Notes: a model not told the origin generated them from the letters alone. A DNA stretch of 64,000 nucleotides from an uncultured Oscillospiraceae bacterium (GCA_934572325.1 CAKTKT010000001.1:4895-68894); one strand, 5' to 3'; positions 9,278-17,173 are shown, numbered from the stretch's first letter. Program-made: numbers and translations.

Positions 9278-10948
9278 ATGACAGGCAAGCTGAAGAAAAC
9301 ACTGTGCGCCCTGTGCGCGCTGGCGCTGCTTTTCGGCTGCACCGCGTGCAGCGAATCGGGCGCGGCGCTGACCTATGACACCATCCCGACCTCCTCCGGC
9401 GGCAAGGATGTGGAGCGCTCCGCGGCGGAGGACGACGTGTTCTCCCTCAACTCAAACTCCAAGCGCAGCTTCAACCCCATGATCGCCACGAACCGCTCCA
9501 ACCAGCTCATCTGCGCGCTGGTGTACGAGAACATGGTCGAGATAGACAACGACTTCAACATCATCAAAAACCTCATTATCGACTGGTCGTCGAACGAGGA
9601 CTATACATACTGGACGTTCACCGTCGATCAGGGGCACACCTTCCACGACGGCACGCCGGTCACGGCAAAGGATCTGCGCTACTCGCTCGACCGCGCCGTC
9701 ACCGCCGACCGCTTCAAGGGGCGCTTTGCGAGCTATCAGGGCGCATCCTATGACGAGTACACGCTCTATGTCTCCCTCGGCATCGGCGACTCGCAGCTTC
9801 CGAAGCTGCTGAACATTCCGGTGGTGCAGTACGGCACGTATGGCGACGATTACCCCATGGGCAGCGGGCCGTATATGTACAGCGAGGATCACACCCGACT
9901 TCTCGCGTATGAGGGGTACATCGGCTATCCCATCGAGGTGACAGCGGAGGACGACGGCGGCAGCGACGACGCGCTCGGCGTGCAGGTGACGCATAAGGAG
10001 GACATTACGCATCCGCTCGACGTTATCTACATAAAGGAATACACTGACGCGCAGAGCGCTCTGGACGCATTCGAGTCCTCGCTCATCGACGTCGTCATCA
10101 ACGACCCCTCAAGCTACACCAACCTCGGCTATGCAAGCACCAACGAGATACACACCTACGCCACGACGAATATGCACTATGTCGTCGTCAACGAGGCGGG
10201 CGCGCTCGGCAGATACAGCAACTTCCGCTACGCGCTCAACTTCGCGTTCGACAGGGAGAACCTCGTGACGCTGCTGCACGGCAACGGCGTCGCCTCGCCC
10301 GTGGCGATGTACCCCACCTGCGATATTTACCCCACCGAGCTTGCAAACTCGCTCGGCTACGATCTGGCGACCTGCCTTGCCGTTCTGGACAACGCGGGCG
10401 TGAAGGACTATGACGAGGACGGGCGGCTGGAGTATATGTCCGGCTCGCCGCAGAAGGTCGAGCTGAATTTCGTTGTCTGCTCCGACAGCTCCGCCAAGAC
10501 CGGCGTTGTGCGCCGCTTTGCGGAGGATATGGACTCTATCGGCATCACGGTCAACGTGTCCGAGATGAGCTGGGACGATTATATGACGGCGATAGAGGAG
10601 GGCAACTACGACCTCTACTACGGCGAGATACGCCTGCGCAACGACTTTGACCTTACGGAGCTTATGCAGGTGCGCTCCAAGGACAACGAGAAAAGCAACC
10701 TCAACTATTCAAACTCCACCGACATCAGCTATGAGCAGTACATAAAGGCGTACCTCGCCGCGACCGATATGGAGCGCGCCGCAGCGTATCAGCAGCTTGC
10801 GGAGCTTGTCAGCCTCAACGCCATGCTCATCCCCATCGGCTTTGAAAAGCAGCAGATAATCTGCCACCGCGGCGTCGTCAAGGGCATAGATGCGAACTTC
10901 GGCAACCCGCTGTACAACTTCGTCAACTGGGAGTTTGTAGAGGACTGA
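9278..10948 (+). CDS. ABC transporter substrate-binding lipoprotein, peptide/nickel type (SBP family 5)
   Basis: A 556-residue extracellular solute-binding protein of the oligopeptide/dipeptide (OppA/DppA) family. The signal peptide ends in a lipobox-like LFGC with Cys21 the likely acylated residue. The mature domain shows family features: 'WTFTVDQGHTFHDGTPVTAKDL' is recognisable near residue 110, followed by 'NFRYALNFAFDRENLV' near 315. No permease or ATPase gene adjoins it, so it is an orphan binding protein that must use a transporter encoded elsewhere or act as a sensor. Its ribosome site lies in a G10 tract. The ligand cannot be told from sequence. Confidence 0.88.
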   Translation: MTGKLKKTLCALCALALLFGCTACSESGAALTYDTIPTSSGGKDVERSAAEDDVFSLNSNSKRSFNPMIATNRSNQLICALVYENMVEIDNDFNIIKNLIIDWSSNEDYTYWTFTVDQGHTFHDGTPVTAKDLRYSLDRAVTADRFKGRFASYQGASYDEYTLYVSLGIGDSQLPKLLNIPVVQYGTYGDDYPMGSGPYMYSEDHTRLLAYEGYIGYPIEVTAEDDGGSDDALGVQVTHKEDITHPLDVIYIKEYTDAQSALDAFESSLIDVVINDPSSYTNLGYASTNEIHTYATTNMHYVVVNEAGALGRYSNFRYALNFAFDRENLVTLLHGNGVASPVAMYPTCDIYPTELANSLGYDLATCLAVLDNAGVKDYDEDGRLEYMSGSPQKVELNFVVCSDSSAKTGVVRRFAEDMDSIGITVNVSEMSWDDYMTAIEEGNYDLYYGEIRLRNDFDLTELMQVRSKDNEKSNLNYSNSTDISYEQYIKAYLAATDMERAAAYQQLAELVSLNAMLIPIGFEKQQIICHRGVVKGIDANFGNPLYNFVNWEFVED

Positions 10949-10954
10949 CATTAT

Positions 10955-10982
10955 TTGAAGCCACGTGTTTTGAAAATAAAAT
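10955..10982 (+). promoter_or_regulatory. Possible promoter of cdd
   Basis: TTGAAG (10955-10960) and TAAAAT (10977-10982) with 16-bp spacing, shortly before the cdd start. The match is moderate; read-through from the upstream gene is also possible because no terminator separates them. Confidence 0.35.
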
Positions 10983-11004
10983 AAATGAAAGGGAGGTCAT
11001 CACT

Positions 11005-11385
11005 ATGACTGACAGAGAGCTTGTGTCCATGGCAAAGAAGGCGTCGCTGAACGCCTATGTTCCATATTCGCGCTTTTCCGTCGGCGCGGCGCTGGAGTGC
11101 GACGACGGAACGGTGTTCACCGGGTGCAACGTGGAAAACGCCGCCCTCGGCAGCACCATCTGCGCCGAGCGCACCGCCTGCGTCAAGGCGGTCAGCGAGG
11201 GGCATCGCAGCTTCCGCCGCATCGCCATCTATGCCGACAGCGAAAACTGGCCCACCCCGTGCGGCGCGTGCCGGCAGTTTCTTGCCGAATTTTCGCCGGA
11301 GCTGGAGGTGCTATGCGCCAAGGCTGGCGAGCGCTATGTCAGCTACAAGCTCTCGCAGCTTCTGCCGTATATGTTCAACTACTGA
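11005..11385 (+). CDS. cdd: Cytidine deaminase
   Basis: A 126-residue homotetrameric-type cytidine deaminase that converts cytidine and deoxycytidine to uridine forms in pyrimidine salvage. The zinc site is intact: 'TGCNVENAALGSTICAERTA' (Cys plus the proton-shuttle Glu) near residues 42-60 and 'PCGACRQFLAEF' near residues 88-98 supply the three Cys ligands. The ATG has AGGGAGG upstream. The LysR-like gene begins one base after the stop codon, so the three genes 11005-13356 look like one transcription unit. Confidence 0.95.
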   Translation: MTDRELVSMAKKASLNAYVPYSRFSVGAALECDDGTVFTGCNVENAALGSTICAERTACVKAVSEGHRSFRRIAIYADSENWPTPCGACRQFLAEFSPELEVLCAKAGERYVSYKLSQLLPYMFNY

Positions 11386-11386
11386 T

Positions 11387-11683
11387 ATGGAGCTTGGTGA
11401 GCTTGCCATATTCGTCGCCGTCGCGCGCCGGAAAAGCTACAGCGCGGCGGCGAGGGAGAAGTACATCAGCCACTCCACGGTCAGCCGCGCAGTGTCGTCG
11501 CTCGAACGGGAGCTTGGCGTGCCGCTCGTGGTGCGCCATAACCGCGTGGAGGAGCTGACGCCGGCGGGCAGGGTGCTGCTGGAGGAAGCGCAGGCGCTTC
11601 TCGCGGCGGAGCGGGAGGCAGCCGAGCGCGTCCGCGCCGCTGCAAGGGCGGCGGAGGTCAGAGAAGAGGTAGAGAGAGCTTGA
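11387..11683 (+). CDS. Stand-alone LysR-type winged helix-turn-helix protein (no effector domain)
   Basis: A 98-residue protein consisting only of a LysR-family DNA-binding domain: 'MELGELAIFVAVARRKSYSA' opens the domain, and 'SHSTVSRAVSSLERELGVPL' is the recognition helix region. An alanine/glutamate-rich helix (about residues 66-98) corresponds to the linker helix through which LysR proteins dimerise. The effector-binding domain of about 200 residues is absent, and no remnant of it follows. The gene starts one base after cdd and its TGA overlaps the TTG start of the TIR gene (TTGA), so translation of the two is coupled. It could be a truncated relic or a small ligand-independent regulator of this unit. 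The overlapping neighbour in good reading order argues for the latter. Confidence 0.75.
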   Translation: MELGELAIFVAVARRKSYSAAAREKYISHSTVSRAVSSLERELGVPLVVRHNRVEELTPAGRVLLEEAQALLAAEREAAERVRAAARAAEVREEVERA

Positions 11684-13356
11684 GTTTTTTCACACCGTAT
11701 GAGGGCGGCAAACCCTATATATTCGTCAGCTATGCCCATGCCGACTCCAGGGACGTGATGGAGGTCATCACCGATATGCACCGGCGGGGGTACAGGCTGT
11801 GGTATGACGAGGGGATAGAGGTCGGCAGCGAGTGGCCGGAGTGCATCGCCGAGCACCTTAGCGGCGCGAACCTCATGCTCGCGTTCATATCGGGGGCGTA
11901 TATGCGCTCCGACAACTGCCGGCGCGAGATGCACTATGCGCTCATGAAGCGCATAAAGGTCATCAACATCTTCCTTGAGGAGACGGTGATGACCCCCGGC
12001 ATGGAGATGCAGATAGGCAATATCTTCGCGCTGATGAAATACAGCATGCCGGAAAAGCTGTTTTATGAGAGGCTTTACACCGCGCCGCCGCTGCTCGGCT
12101 CGGAGGGGCTTGCGGAGAACGGCGGAGCGGGGGAGACGGCAGCCGCCGCGCCGATAAACGCCGTGCCGGAGACCGAAACGAAGCCGGAGAGGAAGCCCGA
12201 CGCGAAAAAGGCGGAGAGCGAACGGCTGAAGGCTGAACGGGAGGCGGAGCGCGAGGAGCGCAGAGAGAGAAAGAGCAAAGCCCGCGAGAGCACACGGGCG
12301 GAAAAAGCCCCCGCGCCGGAGAGAGCGAAGAAAAGGAAGTGGACCGCCGGACGCATAACGGCGCTGGCGCTTGCGCTGCTCGTGCTCGCGGCGGCGGTGA
12401 CGCTGGGGATAGTCGGGCATTTCACAGGGCTGACGGAGCGCGTGATGGTAAGGCTGAACACGCAGGACGCGCAGCTTCTGCCCATGTCGTCGAGGGCGGA
12501 GTTTTCAAGCGAGACGTTTGAGAGCATCGCGCGCGAGTATACGGGCGTTGCCGAGGGGGATATATACGTGTCCGACCTCGCCTCGCTCACGGAGCTTCGC
12601 ATCATGGGCGCGAGCTTTTATTTCGGCGGCGATGTGACGCGGGAGAACGCGCACCGCATCGTTCCGGAGGGGACGGAGCTGCGCGATCTGAGCGATCTGA
12701 AATATTTCACGGGGCTGAAAACGCTGCACATAAACGGACAGAGCCTCAGCACCCTTGCCACTCTGCCTGCGCTCAACGTGCAGTATCTGGACATAAGCGG
12801 CAGCCGCGTGACCTCGCTGGAGGGCGTGGGGCGGCTGACGAAGCTGCGGGAGCTGCGCGCGGCGCAGTGCCCCGTGACGGACCTGGGCGACATACGCCAA
12901 TGCCTCGATCTGCGCCTTTTAGACCTTGACGGCGCGGCGGTCACGGACTTCGCACCGCTCAAGCCGCTGACGAAGCTGAGCTCGGTATCGCTCGCCAACT
13001 GCACGGCGGCGGAGATGAAAACCGTGCTGCGCATGAGCTCGCTGACGGATGTGCGCTTCACGGACTGCGACCTGCACGGCAGCTTCTTCAAGAGCTTCGA
13101 CAAGGAATCCGCCATTACGAGCCTCTCGCTCACGCGCTGCACCCTCGACTCTGCGGCGAACATCTCGGATTTTGACAGCCTGACGACGCTCACGCTCATA
13201 TCCAGCGGGGAGACGCTCGACTGGAGCGAGCTTGCCGAGCTGTCCGCGCTCACGACCGTCAATATCGACGCGCCCATGGAGAGCGCCGTGACCCACGCGC
13301 TCAAGGGAACGCAGACGGCGGTGAATATCCTGACGGACGAGCCGGAGAGCGAATAG
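11680..13356 (+). CDS. TIR - transmembrane - leucine-rich-repeat protein
   Basis: A 558-residue protein with three clear parts. Residues 11-120 are a TIR domain: 'KPYIFVSYAHADSRDV' is the first strand, 'LWYDEGIEVGSEW' follows, and 'SDNCRREM' contains Glu83 at the position of the catalytic glutamate of TIR NAD hydrolases. Residues 165-222 are a highly charged Lys/Arg/Glu helix, probably coiled coil. Residues 225-247 form one membrane helix with positive residues before it, so the TIR domain should be inside. Residues 290-550 are leucine-rich repeats of about 22 residues, such as 'LKTLHINGQSLSTLATLPAL', predicted outside. TTG start, justified by AGAGG upstream and by the TIR strand beginning soon after. 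The role is unknown; sensing outside with NAD+ cleavage or scaffolding inside is an inference. Confidence 0.85.
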   Translation: MSFFTPYEGGKPYIFVSYAHADSRDVMEVITDMHRRGYRLWYDEGIEVGSEWPECIAEHLSGANLMLAFISGAYMRSDNCRREMHYALMKRIKVINIFLEETVMTPGMEMQIGNIFALMKYSMPEKLFYERLYTAPPLLGSEGLAENGGAGETAAAAPINAVPETETKPERKPDAKKAESERLKAEREAEREERRERKSKARESTRAEKAPAPERAKKRKWTAGRITALALALLVLAAAVTLGIVGHFTGLTERVMVRLNTQDAQLLPMSSRAEFSSETFESIAREYTGVAEGDIYVSDLASLTELRIMGASFYFGGDVTRENAHRIVPEGTELRDLSDLKYFTGLKTLHINGQSLSTLATLPALNVQYLDISGSRVTSLEGVGRLTKLRELRAAQCPVTDLGDIRQCLDLRLLDLDGAAVTDFAPLKPLTKLSSVSLANCTAAEMKTVLRMSSLTDVRFTDCDLHGSFFKSFDKESAITSLSLTRCTLDSAANISDFDSLTTLTLISSGETLDWSELAELSALTTVNIDAPMESAVTHALKGTQTAVNILTDEPESE

Positions 13357-13387
13357 ACATAGGGTGAGCGAATAGACCATGACAAAT

Positions 13388-13416
13388 AAGCCCGCGGGCG
13401 TTGCGCCTGCGGGCTT
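13388..13416. terminator. Hairpin between convergent TIR-LRR and acyltransferase genes
   Basis: AAGCCCGC (13388-13395) pairs with GCGGGCTT (13409-13416), with an inner GGC/GCC helix. It has no long T run. Position between convergent genes supports a terminator role for either strand. Confidence 0.5.
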
Positions 13417-13436
13417 GAAGCATATTTGCGGATAGC

Positions 13437-14315
13437 TCAGTACACGTCCTCGACGACCCGCGTGGGGGGCGCTTCAAGGATCTCGGGGTGCTGGAAGAGA
13501 TAGCGGATCGCCTGAAGGAACTGGGCGTAATAGTGCCCGTCAACGGTGCGCTCGTCCATGACGAACTTGCAGTCCACATACTTGTGATCGACGACTTGAC
13601 CGTGGCGGTCGATCTCGTAGGCGTGGCGCTTCGAGCCGAACGCAACGAACACCGGCAGCGTGCCGAAGTTGTAGATATGGTGATATATGGGTCCTATGCG
13701 CAGAGAGCCGACGTCGGTGATGATCATCGAGCCGTGGAACGGGCTTGCATCCACAAGGCTCTGCGGCAGCCAGCCGAAGTAGTCCATTATGCGCAGGATG
13801 GTCAGCGCGAAGCGCAGCAGCCAGCGCGGCGCCTTGCACAGCGACTCCGCCACGTCCTCGGTGTTGTTGCTGCCCTCGGAGGTCTTTATCTCGTCTATCT
13901 TCTCGTTCATCTTGCGGTAAACGTCGAAGATGGTGTCCGTCGGCTCAAAGACGACCTTGATGGTGGTCTCCGTCGCGTCAACGGTGAGCGCGCGCTTGAC
14001 GGTCATGACGATCTCGATAGTATCCCTCGCGTAGATGCGCCGCCCGACGACGAAGCGGTTGATGCCCGGCAGCATGGATATGCCGCGGATATAGGCGGCG
14101 ATGATGAAGTGCAGAATACCGATGCCCTTGTACCCCGCGACGCGAAGCTGGCGCAGACGGCGGTCGAGCACCGAGACCTCGAAGCTCTCCTCGTACTGGT
14201 TGCAGGCGTCGTTGCGCGCGGGCATTATGTAAGGCATGAATTTGGCAAAGGCGGGCAGGGAACGCAGAAGCCGCCCATCCTTGCGGTCGCCGAAGCGGCG
14301 CTTGTACTTGCTCAT
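13437..14315 (-). CDS. 2-oxoacid dehydrogenase E2 / CAT-like acyltransferase-fold protein
   Basis: A 292-residue protein resembling the catalytic domain of dihydrolipoamide acyltransferases and chloramphenicol acetyltransferase, with no lipoyl or subunit-binding domain. Recognisable parts are 'VFEPTDTIFDVYRKMNEKI' near residue 125, 'SMIITDVGSLRIGPIYHHIY' near 205, and 'MDERTVDGHYYAQF' near 262. In true E2 enzymes the last motif is DHRxxDG with a catalytic His; here that position is Glu, so ordinary acyl transfer by this mechanism is doubtful. The ATG at 14315 has GGAGGAG upstream, and the longer frame is not needed. A good promoter lies upstream. It may be a structural or altered-chemistry relative. 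Confidence 0.7.
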   Translation of the reverse strand: MSKYKRRFGDRKDGRLLRSLPAFAKFMPYIMPARNDACNQYEESFEVSVLDRRLRQLRVAGYKGIGILHFIIAAYIRGISMLPGINRFVVGRRIYARDTIEIVMTVKRALTVDATETTIKVVFEPTDTIFDVYRKMNEKIDEIKTSEGSNNTEDVAESLCKAPRWLLRFALTILRIMDYFGWLPQSLVDASPFHGSMIITDVGSLRIGPIYHHIYNFGTLPVFVAFGSKRHAYEIDRHGQVVDHKYVDCKFVMDERTVDGHYYAQFLQAIRYLFQHPEILEAPPTRVVEDVY

Positions 14316-14383
14316 TTCTCTCTCCTCCGTATATGTGCGCGGCAAAGCGCGCGAATGTATCTTTCAAAATTTGAAGCATTGAT

Positions 14384-14412
14384 ATTATACAGTCATTCTT
14401 ATAATAATACAA
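14384..14412 (-). promoter_or_regulatory. Promoter of the E2/CAT-like gene
   Basis: On the minus strand TTGTAT (14412-14407) and TATAAT (14389-14384) are 17 bp apart, about 70 bp upstream of the start codon, in an AT-rich stretch. Confidence 0.6.
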
Positions 14413-14460
14413 GTGCAAGTTGCAAAAGTTAATAATTTTGGGAAGCTCCGATCAAATGCG

Positions 14461-14982
14461 TCAGCCCCACAGCGCGCGGCATATCCACGCCGCAGAGAGG
14501 AAGCCAGCCGCGTCGGCGAGGAGCGCCGCCGGTATCGCCCAGCGTGTCGAGCGCACACGCGCCGCGCCGAAGTACACGGCGATGACGTAAAACGTCGTTT
14601 CGCTCGAGGAGAGCATGACGGCGGCGGTGCGCCCGGGGAGCGAGTCCGCGCCGCAGCGCTGCATTATCTCCGCCGCCGCGCCCAGCGCACCCGAGCCGGA
14701 CAGCGGGCGCAGCAGCAGGATGAGCGCGGTCTCCTCCGGTATGCCGAGGCGCGAGAGGAGCGGCGAGGCGGCGCGCGCGAGCAGCTCCGGCAGGGCGGAG
14801 GCGCGCAGAAGATAGATCGCGGCGAAGAGCACCGTCAGCGCGGGCAGCATATCCGCCGCGGTCTTCAGTCCGCGCCGCGCGCCGGCGGTCATCGCGTCCA
14901 TTATGTTCACGCCGTTCAGCGCCGCCGCGAGCACGACCGCCGCCGTGATGAGCGCCGGCAGCAGCGAGAGCATACGGCTCAT
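14461..14982 (-). CDS. spmB: Spore maturation protein B
   Basis: A 173-residue membrane protein with about four helices, matching SpmB. With SpmA it is needed for spore core dehydration and heat resistance in Bacillus and Clostridium. The nucleoside-recognition (Gate) signature is seen in 'RPLSGSGALGAAAEIMQRCG' near residue 85, and 'MLSSSETTFYVIAVYFG' near residue 120 is the most conserved part of the family. I chose the ATG at 14982, which overlaps the spmA stop as ATGA and has a GAGGCGG site 8 bp away; an ATG two codons earlier is possible. The length agrees with the family. Confidence 0.9.
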   Translation of the reverse strand: MSRMLSLLPALITAAVVLAAALNGVNIMDAMTAGARRGLKTAADMLPALTVLFAAIYLLRASALPELLARAASPLLSRLGIPEETALILLLRPLSGSGALGAAAEIMQRCGADSLPGRTAAVMLSSSETTFYVIAVYFGAARVRSTRWAIPAALLADAAGFLSAAWICRALWG

Positions 14983-15551
14983 CGCCATGTCCGCCTCAGC
15001 GCCGCCGCCGCGCCCAGCCCCGCCGCCAGTGATATGAGCGAGCACAGCCACACCGCGGGCAGAATGTCGAACGGCGTCTGTGCGCCGCAGGACGCGCGCA
15101 CGGCGGCGACCGTCGAGGGGATAAGCTGGAGCGAGGCGGTGTTCACCACCGCCAGCAGGCACAGCTCGTCCGTGGCGCTGCCGTCGGGGGAGAGGCGCTG
15201 CATCCCCTGCGCGGCGCGTATGCCAGCCGGAGTTGCGGCGTTGCCGAGCCCCATGAGGTTCGCCGCGGCGTTTTCCGTCAGCGCCGCCATGACCTCCGGC
15301 TTATCCGCGGCGCACGGGAAGAGCAGGCGCAGAGGGCGGCGCAGGGCGCGCGCGAGAACTCCGTCCGCTCCGGCGCGCTCCGCCAGCTCCATCACGGCGC
15401 TCCAAAAGCAGAGGCTGCCGCTGACGGAGACGACGAACTCCACCGCCGCCTGCGCCCCGTCGAGCAGGGCGTTCCCGTCCGGAAGGGGAGAGAAAAACAG
15501 GGAAATACAGGGAATAATGAAGAGAAAAGCGAGAATGTAAGAGAATGACAT
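14979..15551 (-). CDS. spmA: Spore maturation protein A
   Basis: A 190-residue membrane protein matching SpmA, partner of SpmB. Conserved family segments are 'GSLCFWSAVMELAERAG' near residue 45, 'ENAAANLMGLGNAATPAGI' near 93-111, and 'LCLLAVVNTASLQLIPSTVA' near 130-150. Both Spm proteins act in the developing spore membranes late in sporulation. The start is uncertain: the ATG at 15551 gives family length but has a poor ribosome site, and a TTG at 15590 would add 13 residues. The pair on one strand with ATGA overlap indicates translational coupling. Confidence 0.88.
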   Translation of the reverse strand: MSFSYILAFLFIIPCISLFFSPLPDGNALLDGAQAAVEFVVSVSGSLCFWSAVMELAERAGADGVLARALRRPLRLLFPCAADKPEVMAALTENAAANLMGLGNAATPAGIRAAQGMQRLSPDGSATDELCLLAVVNTASLQLIPSTVAAVRASCGAQTPFDILPAVWLCSLISLAAGLGAAAALRRTWR

Positions 15552-15634
15552 GGCAAAACAACCGAATCCGGCGTCGAAAAACGTCGGCAAAATGAATAAA
15601 ATGTTAATTCTGCGACTAAACTAGGAAAAATTAG

Positions 15635-15662
15635 TTGACTGGATGAGATTTCATGCTATAAT
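15635..15662 (+). promoter_or_regulatory. Strong sigma-A promoter of the AbrB-family gene
   Basis: TTGACT (15635-15640) and a consensus TATAAT (15657-15662) with a 16-bp spacer, about 75 bp before the start codon. Confidence 0.8.
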
Positions 15663-15738
15663 CAGAGGCAGGTAAAGCGGATCTAAGGAGAGAGATCGCG
15701 AATACCAAATTTTGCATCAAGAAAAGGAGCGTAGAAAG

Positions 15739-15984
15739 ATGAAATCTACCGGTATTGTGCGTAAAGTTGATGAGCTCGGTCGTATTGTCCTTCCCATAGA
15801 GATGCGCCGCACGCTCGACATCGCGGAAAAGGATGCATTAGAGATATATGTTGAAGGAGAGGACATTATTCTTCACAAGTATCAGGCAGCCTGCGTGTTC
15901 TGCGACAGCGTAAAAGAGATCCTCCCCTACAAGGGAAGATTTGTCTGCCCTGAGTGCGTCAAGAAGCTTCAGGAGATCGTCTGA
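15739..15984 (+). CDS. AbrB-family transition-state regulator with C-terminal CxxC...CxxC
   Basis: An 81-residue DNA-binding protein. Residues 1-48 form the swapped-hairpin AbrB N-terminal domain ('GIVRKVDELGRIVLPIEMRR'), as in AbrB and SpoVT. The C-terminal part carries two Cys pairs ('CVFCDS' near residue 55 and 'CPECVKK' near 73) that could bind zinc. This clostridial form replaces the usual C-terminal dimerisation region of Bacillus AbrB. AbrB proteins control entry to stationary phase and sporulation, which fits the neighbouring spmAB. The ATG has AAAGGAG upstream, and a strong promoter and a terminator make it a single-gene unit. Confidence 0.9.
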   Translation: MKSTGIVRKVDELGRIVLPIEMRRTLDIAEKDALEIYVEGEDIILHKYQAACVFCDSVKEILPYKGRFVCPECVKKLQEIV

Positions 15985-16019
15985 GCGAATCCGCCTATAG
16001 CAATCGAACAGAAAATCTG

Positions 16020-16063
16020 AAAAGCCGCTCTGCCGGAGCTGACGTATCGGCAGGGTGGCTTTT
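16020..16063 (+). terminator. Terminator of the AbrB-family gene
   Basis: A long imperfect stem (AAAAGCC...CTGCCG with CGGCAG...GGCTTTT) begins 36 bp after the stop codon and ends in TTTT. Confidence 0.7.
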
Positions 16064-16175
16064 GCGCTTTGCGGCGCTTCCTCACGGGGAGCGCCGCAAT
16101 TACCGGTAATGCTTCCGGAAACCGCCGATGTGCATTATTATTCATACCGGTATGGTAAATAAACATCTGAACGCG

Positions 16176-16889
16176 CTAACGTCGGTATATGCGCCGGTAC
16201 TCGGCGGATTCGCCGCCGTCGGGATCGGTGAGGATGAGCGGCGGCTCTATCCTCAGCCCAGGTCTGCCGCCGCGCCGCCCCTCGACGAGCACGAGCGACG
16301 GAGCGCTTTCCGCGCGCTGCTGCACGCAGCGCAGGCGCTTGGGCTTCATGCCGTGCGCGCCCATGCACGCGAACACCTCGCCCAGCCGCTCCGGACGGTG
16401 GACGAGTGAGAGACTGCCGCCCGTGCGCAGAAGCCACTGCGCCGCGGCGCATATATCGTCAAGGGTGCAGCTCGTCTCCCCGCGGGCGGCGGCGCGTTCC
16501 GCGGCGGCGGGGGCTTTGCCGCACCCGACGGGGAAATACGGCGGGTTTGCCGCGGCGAGGTCGAAGGAAGCGGCGGGGAAAAGCTCCCTCACGCGGCGTA
16601 TGTCGCCGCAGACCATGTCCGCGCGCTCCGTCAGCGCGTTTTCCGCCATGTTCTCCCGCGCGAGCGCCGCCGCCTGCGGCACAAGCTCCAGCCCCGTCAT
16701 GTGCAGCTTGGGCGAGCGCACGAGCAGCAGCAGCGATATTGCGCCCGACGCGCAGCCAAGGTCGATGCCGCGCCGCGCGGACGCGGCGTTCACAAAGTCC
16801 GCCAGCAGAACGCAGTCCGTGCCGAGCTTGAAATGCCACGCCTGCGCAAAGCGCGGTCCGCCCTGCCAAAGCTCGCAAAACTCCGCCAT
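16176..16889 (-). CDS. TrmN6-type SAM-dependent methyltransferase
   Basis: A 237-residue class I methyltransferase resembling E. coli TrmN6 (YfiC), which methylates N6 of A37 in tRNA1(Val). The SAM-binding motif 'GIDLGCASGAISLLL' is near residue 44, and the N6-adenine motif 'NPPY' near residue 118. Such proteins in Firmicutes (YabB) act on tRNA or have unconfirmed targets. I chose the ATG at 16889 with GGAGG seven bases upstream; the longer frame to 17000 runs through the ferredoxin terminator. It lies downstream of the ferredoxin gene on the same strand but past a terminator. Confidence 0.82.
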   Translation of the reverse strand: MAEFCELWQGGPRFAQAWHFKLGTDCVLLADFVNAASARRGIDLGCASGAISLLLLVRSPKLHMTGLELVPQAAALARENMAENALTERADMVCGDIRRVRELFPAASFDLAAANPPYFPVGCGKAPAAAERAAARGETSCTLDDICAAAQWLLRTGGSLSLVHRPERLGEVFACMGAHGMKPKRLRCVQQRAESAPSLVLVEGRRGGRPGLRIEPPLILTDPDGGESAEYRRIYRR

Positions 16890-16961
16890 GCCATGACCTC
16901 CTTCAAACGATGAATACGAAAAGCGGGACGGCAGCGCCGCCCCGAAAAAAGCAGAAATAAA

Positions 16962-16993
16962 GAACACGGAACGGCACAGACCGTCCCGTGTTC
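16962..16993 (-). terminator. Terminator of the ferredoxin gene
   Basis: A 12-bp stem with one mismatch around a 6-base loop, starting about 10 bp after the ferredoxin stop and followed on the minus strand by CTTTATTTC. Confidence 0.7.
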
Positions 16994-17002
16994 TTTGCAC
17001 CC

Positions 17003-17173
17003 TTACTCCTGAACGATTGCGTCAGCAGGGCACTGAGCCGCGCAGGCGCCGCACTCCAGGCACTTGTCCTGGTCGATAACGTAGTGCAGGTCACCCATGT
17101 CGATCGCTTCAGCGGGGCACTGAGTTGCGCAGGAACCGCAGGACAGGCACTCGTCGGTAATAACAAAAGCCAT
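17003..17173 (-). CDS. 2[4Fe-4S] ferredoxin
   Basis: A 56-residue clostridial-type ferredoxin. Two cluster motifs are intact: 'CLSCGSCATQCP' near residues 9-20 and 'CLECGACAAQCP' near 38-49; each supplies ligands for the two cubane clusters. It is a low-potential electron carrier for pyruvate:ferredoxin oxidoreductase, hydrogenase and similar enzymes in anaerobes, and so supports an anaerobic host. The ATG has GGAGG upstream. It is a single gene ending at a hairpin. A much longer reading frame that contains this gene is only the shadow of the Clp gene on the other strand. Confidence 0.95.
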   Translation of the reverse strand: MAFVITDECLSCGSCATQCPAEAIDMGDLHYVIDQDKCLECGACAAQCPADAIVQE

